From Lachnospiraceae bacterium AC2029 (GTDB lineage: Bacteria; Bacillota; Clostridia; Lachnospirales; Lachnospiraceae): a DNA stretch of 64,000 bases. Location of the stretch: the NCBI GenBank assembly GCA_000703065.1, contig JNLK01000001.1, positions 1,944,001 to 2,008,000 on the forward strand, read 5' to 3'. The notes below the pieces were generated by a model. It had not been told where the DNA came from. It was given only the letters and a program-made list of their open reading frames with translations, and made no database searches. Shown here one piece after another: positions 62,010-64,000 of this stretch. Position numbers and translations under genes: made by a program. The stretch's first letter is position 1, and each line of letters starts with the position of its first letter.

Positions 62010-62531
62010 ATGAATCTGATCCAGTTATTATCCAATCCCGTGAAGATGCGGACCCTGCAGTTTCTGCTGATTTCAGGGGAAGCTACCACGAAGCAGATCG
62101 CCGAAGCACTTCCGGATATTCCGGTTCCGACTCTGTACCGCCATGTCAATCAGATGATCGACGTGGGGGCCCTGGAGATCCGTGAGGAACGGAAGGTCCG
62201 GGGAAGTGCGGAACGCCTGCTGGGCGTGAATTCATCCAAATTCGAGGAGAGCGGGAACATTTCCGATATGGCCTACCAGTTTCTGATCATGATCTACAAT
62301 CAGTTCTATCAGTATGATCAGAAGCCGGACCGTGATCCCGTTAAGGATAAGCTGGCATTGGGGACGGTGGTCCTGAATCTCACTGATGGGGAAATGGACG
62401 CATTTCTGGCGGAGCTGTCTCCGGTGATCGAAAAATACGTGAAGCTGTCCATGGATGCGGACAGGGCCGGGGATCCCGGGCGAAAGAGAAGAAACTACTC
62501 AACAGTCATCTCACCTACGGAGGACATGTAA
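62010..62531 (+). CDS. ArsR-like winged HTH regulator
   Basis: A 173-residue protein with an N-terminal winged HTH (about 3-80; NPVKMRTLQFLLISGEATTKQIAEALPDIPVPTLYRHVNQM) and a helical C-terminal region that may serve in dimerisation or ligand sensing. It is the first gene of an operon with an ABC exporter (ATPase start 1 nt after the stop). The perfect palindrome in its own promoter fits autoregulation. ATG 62010 follows AAAGGAGG. Confidence 0.88.
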   Translation: MNLIQLLSNPVKMRTLQFLLISGEATTKQIAEALPDIPVPTLYRHVNQMIDVGALEIREERKVRGSAERLLGVNSSKFEESGNISDMAYQFLIMIYNQFYQYDQKPDRDPVKDKLALGTVVLNLTDGEMDAFLAELSPVIEKYVKLSMDADRAGDPGRKRRNYSTVISPTEDM

Positions 62532-62532
62532 T

Positions 62533-63240
62533 ATGCTGGTTATAGATCATCTGACGAAAATATACAAGGGAACTAAGAAGGGTGTGAGAGACATCACCAT
62601 CCATGTGGAACCGGGGGACATCTACGCCTTTATCGGTCATAACGGAGCAGGAAAGACCACACTGCTGAAGGCGGTCACCGGGATTCATTCCTATGACAGC
62701 GGAGAGGTACGGATCGACGGGCTGCAGCTCCGGGAGGAACCGGACGAGGTAAAACGCAGGATCGCCTATATCCCGGACAATCCGGATATCTATGATTTCC
62801 TTACCGGGATCCAGTATCTGCAGCTGATCGCGGATGTCTTCGGCGTGTCCGCAGCGGATCGGGAGGCAAGGATCTCCGATTATGCGGAGCGTTTCGAGAT
62901 CACCGCATCCCTGGGAGATCTGATCTCCTCCTATTCCCACGGTATGAAGCAGAAGCTGGTGCTCATTTCCGCGCTTCTGCATTCTCCGAAGCTGCTGATC
63001 ATGGACGAACCCTTTGTGGGACTGGATCCGAAGGCGGCTTTCGTTCTGAAGGAGCTGATGAGGGAAATGACTGCCGGGGGCGGTGCCATTTTCTTCTCCA
63101 CCCACGTGCTGGAGGTGGCGGAGAAGCTCTGTAACAAGGTGGCGATCATCAAGGACGGAAGGTTGATCGCCGACGGAGCGATGGATAAGGTCGTGAAGGA
63201 AGGGGCTTCCCTGGAAGAGCTGTTCATGGAGACGGTGTAA
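62533..63240 (+). CDS. ABC transporter ATP-binding protein
   Basis: A 235-residue ATPase, with Walker A FIGHNGAGKTTLLKA, signature SYSHGMKQKLVLI (a common variant of LSGGQ), Walker B LLIMDEPFVGLDP and switch histidine FFSTHVLEVAEK. It is the energising part of an exporter whose permease starts at 63377. ATG 62533 is 1 nt after the HTH gene stop. Resembles drug- or bacteriocin-export ATPases. Confidence 0.9.
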   Translation: MLVIDHLTKIYKGTKKGVRDITIHVEPGDIYAFIGHNGAGKTTLLKAVTGIHSYDSGEVRIDGLQLREEPDEVKRRIAYIPDNPDIYDFLTGIQYLQLIADVFGVSAADREARISDYAERFEITASLGDLISSYSHGMKQKLVLISALLHSPKLLIMDEPFVGLDPKAAFVLKELMREMTAGGGAIFFSTHVLEVAEKLCNKVAIIKDGRLIADGAMDKVVKEGASLEELFMETV

Positions 63241-63376
63241 TTCTTTACGTATATCATAAAACGTTGTAGCTGCCGGCCGGCAGGGCACAGAAGGGTTGTG
63301 ATGGAATGGATGCAAATGTAACTGTCGGTTACGTGATTGTCGAGAACTGGCTGCTGGACATAAAGAGGTGGGTGTG

Positions 63377-64000
63377 ATGAAAGAATTCGGGGCGATGGCC
63401 CGACTTGAACTTATAAATATTTTCGGGATCAATGAGATCCGTCATACGAAGAATCCCCGGGAGAAGAAGCGGAGGACCATGCTGGTCTTTACTTTGGTGG
63501 CCATATCCGTGCTCCTTCTCGGATATTCGGGGGCGGGAGCCTATGCGATGACCACACTCGGACTGACGGACAGGATACCCATGCTGTACTTTCTTATGGC
63601 AGTTCTCCTTCTGCTGGGGCTGGGACTGATCAAGTCCAGATCCCGGTTATATCGGGAGAAGGATCTGGATATGATATCCGCTCTTCCGGTGCGGGGGATC
63701 CACGTGGTCGGAGCCCGGATCCTGCGGATGTATCTGGAGGGCGTGCTGATCACTCTCGGGATCCTGACTCCTTCCATGCTGGTGTACGGAATCAGCAGCG
63801 GAGCAGGAGCCGCATTTTATCTGAGTATCCTTCCGGCAGCTGTCGTTCTGGCAATCCTTCCAACGGCTCTTTCGGCATGGATCGGGATCCTGATCGCGGG
63901 AGTGATCGCAAAGAGCCGGCATAAGGTGCTGGCTGAGATCCTGATCACGGTGGTACTTGTGCTGGGGATGGCGCTTTTCATGTCGCTGGTATCCGTGAAC
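63377..64000 (+). CDS. ABC-2 type permease, 3' end beyond window
   Basis: At least 208 residues of an open frame to the window end. A basic amphipathic N-terminus (MKEFGAMARLELINIFGINEIRHTKNPREKK) is followed by helices at about 38-58, 72-92, 118-140, 150-175 and 190-208. It should form the membrane part of the exporter powered by the preceding ATPase, with the HTH protein as regulator. ATG 63377 is preceded by AAAGAGGTGGGTGTG. The stop is not in the window. Confidence 0.8.
   Translation, partial: MKEFGAMARLELINIFGINEIRHTKNPREKKRRTMLVFTLVAISVLLLGYSGAGAYAMTTLGLTDRIPMLYFLMAVLLLLGLGLIKSRSRLYREKDLDMISALPVRGIHVVGARILRMYLEGVLITLGILTPSMLVYGISSGAGAAFYLSILPAAVVLAILPTALSAWIGILIAGVIAKSRHKVLAEILITVVLVLGMALFMSLVSVN

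Noticed and set aside
63241-63376. Possible extra gene between ABC ATPase and permease
   Set aside because: Only 136 bp, no sensible frame with a ribosome site.

Overview
The window looks like a chromosomal segment of an anaerobic low-GC-lineage Firmicute, most likely Lachnospiraceae (Clostridia). The basis is the gene content: an unfused IMP cyclohydrolase plus AICAR transformylase, a GH94 cellobiose phosphorylase, many GGDEF proteins, a DUF3137/LemA pair, rubrerythrin and a UPF0236/ISLre2-type transposase. Placement below family level is not supported.

Layout. 1-2.7 kb: end of a type II topoisomerase B subunit and its A subunit (parE/parC type). 2.9-6.7 kb: argD and, on the opposite strand, a cellobiose phosphorylase. 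6.8-10.4 kb: a two-gene unit of a membrane diguanylate cyclase and an unusual cytosolic ParB-like/BMP-domain protein. 10.6-13.3 kb: an aldose-1-epimerase-like gene and two small zinc-ribbon membrane proteins. 13.3-20.0 kb: an ABC exporter (one ATPase, two permeases), then a NarL-type response regulator and its histidine kinase, separated by a 13-copy 46-bp tandem repeat.

20.2-29.65 kb: a WYL regulator and a complete, apparently intact type II-A CRISPR-Cas locus. It has a divergently encoded tracrRNA, cas9, cas1, cas2, csn2 and an array of 35 repeats and 34 spacers. The cas genes are tightly coupled (1-nt gap or overlapping starts and stops). All expected catalytic residues of Cas9 and Cas1 are present. 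The tracrRNA promoter appears to lie inside the cas9 ribosome-binding/start region. The cas genes are visibly richer in AT than their neighbours.

29.7-36.4 kb: rubrerythrin, a second diguanylate cyclase, a DHH/DHHA1 phosphoesterase and a TIR-transmembrane-beta-propeller protein. 36.6-40.8 kb: a membrane-lipid operon (flippase-like protein, pssA, psd, phosphoglycerol-transferase/LTA-synthase-like enzyme). 40.8-42.8 kb: the last two steps of IMP synthesis as separate genes. 43-46.4 kb: DUF3783, a zinc-ribbon/Q-rich membrane protein, DUF3137 and LemA. 46.6-56.1 kb: HD-GYP protein, DHH phosphoesterase, cysteine synthase, MscS channel, EAL protein, a third diguanylate cyclase and a macro-domain protein. 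56.2-64 kb: a VWA protein, a small unknown protein, an ISLre2-type insertion with a strongly structured RNA-like 3' segment, a TIR-transmembrane-LRR protein, a decayed short-chain dehydrogenase, and an HTH regulator with an ABC exporter that runs off the end.

Three themes cross the window: cyclic-di-GMP turnover (three GGDEF, one EAL, one HD-GYP); two TIR proteins with the same inside-to-outside architecture; and abundant intergenic palindromes (five REP-like GGGAC elements, UUCG-capped mini-hairpins, 46- and 48-bp tandem repeats).
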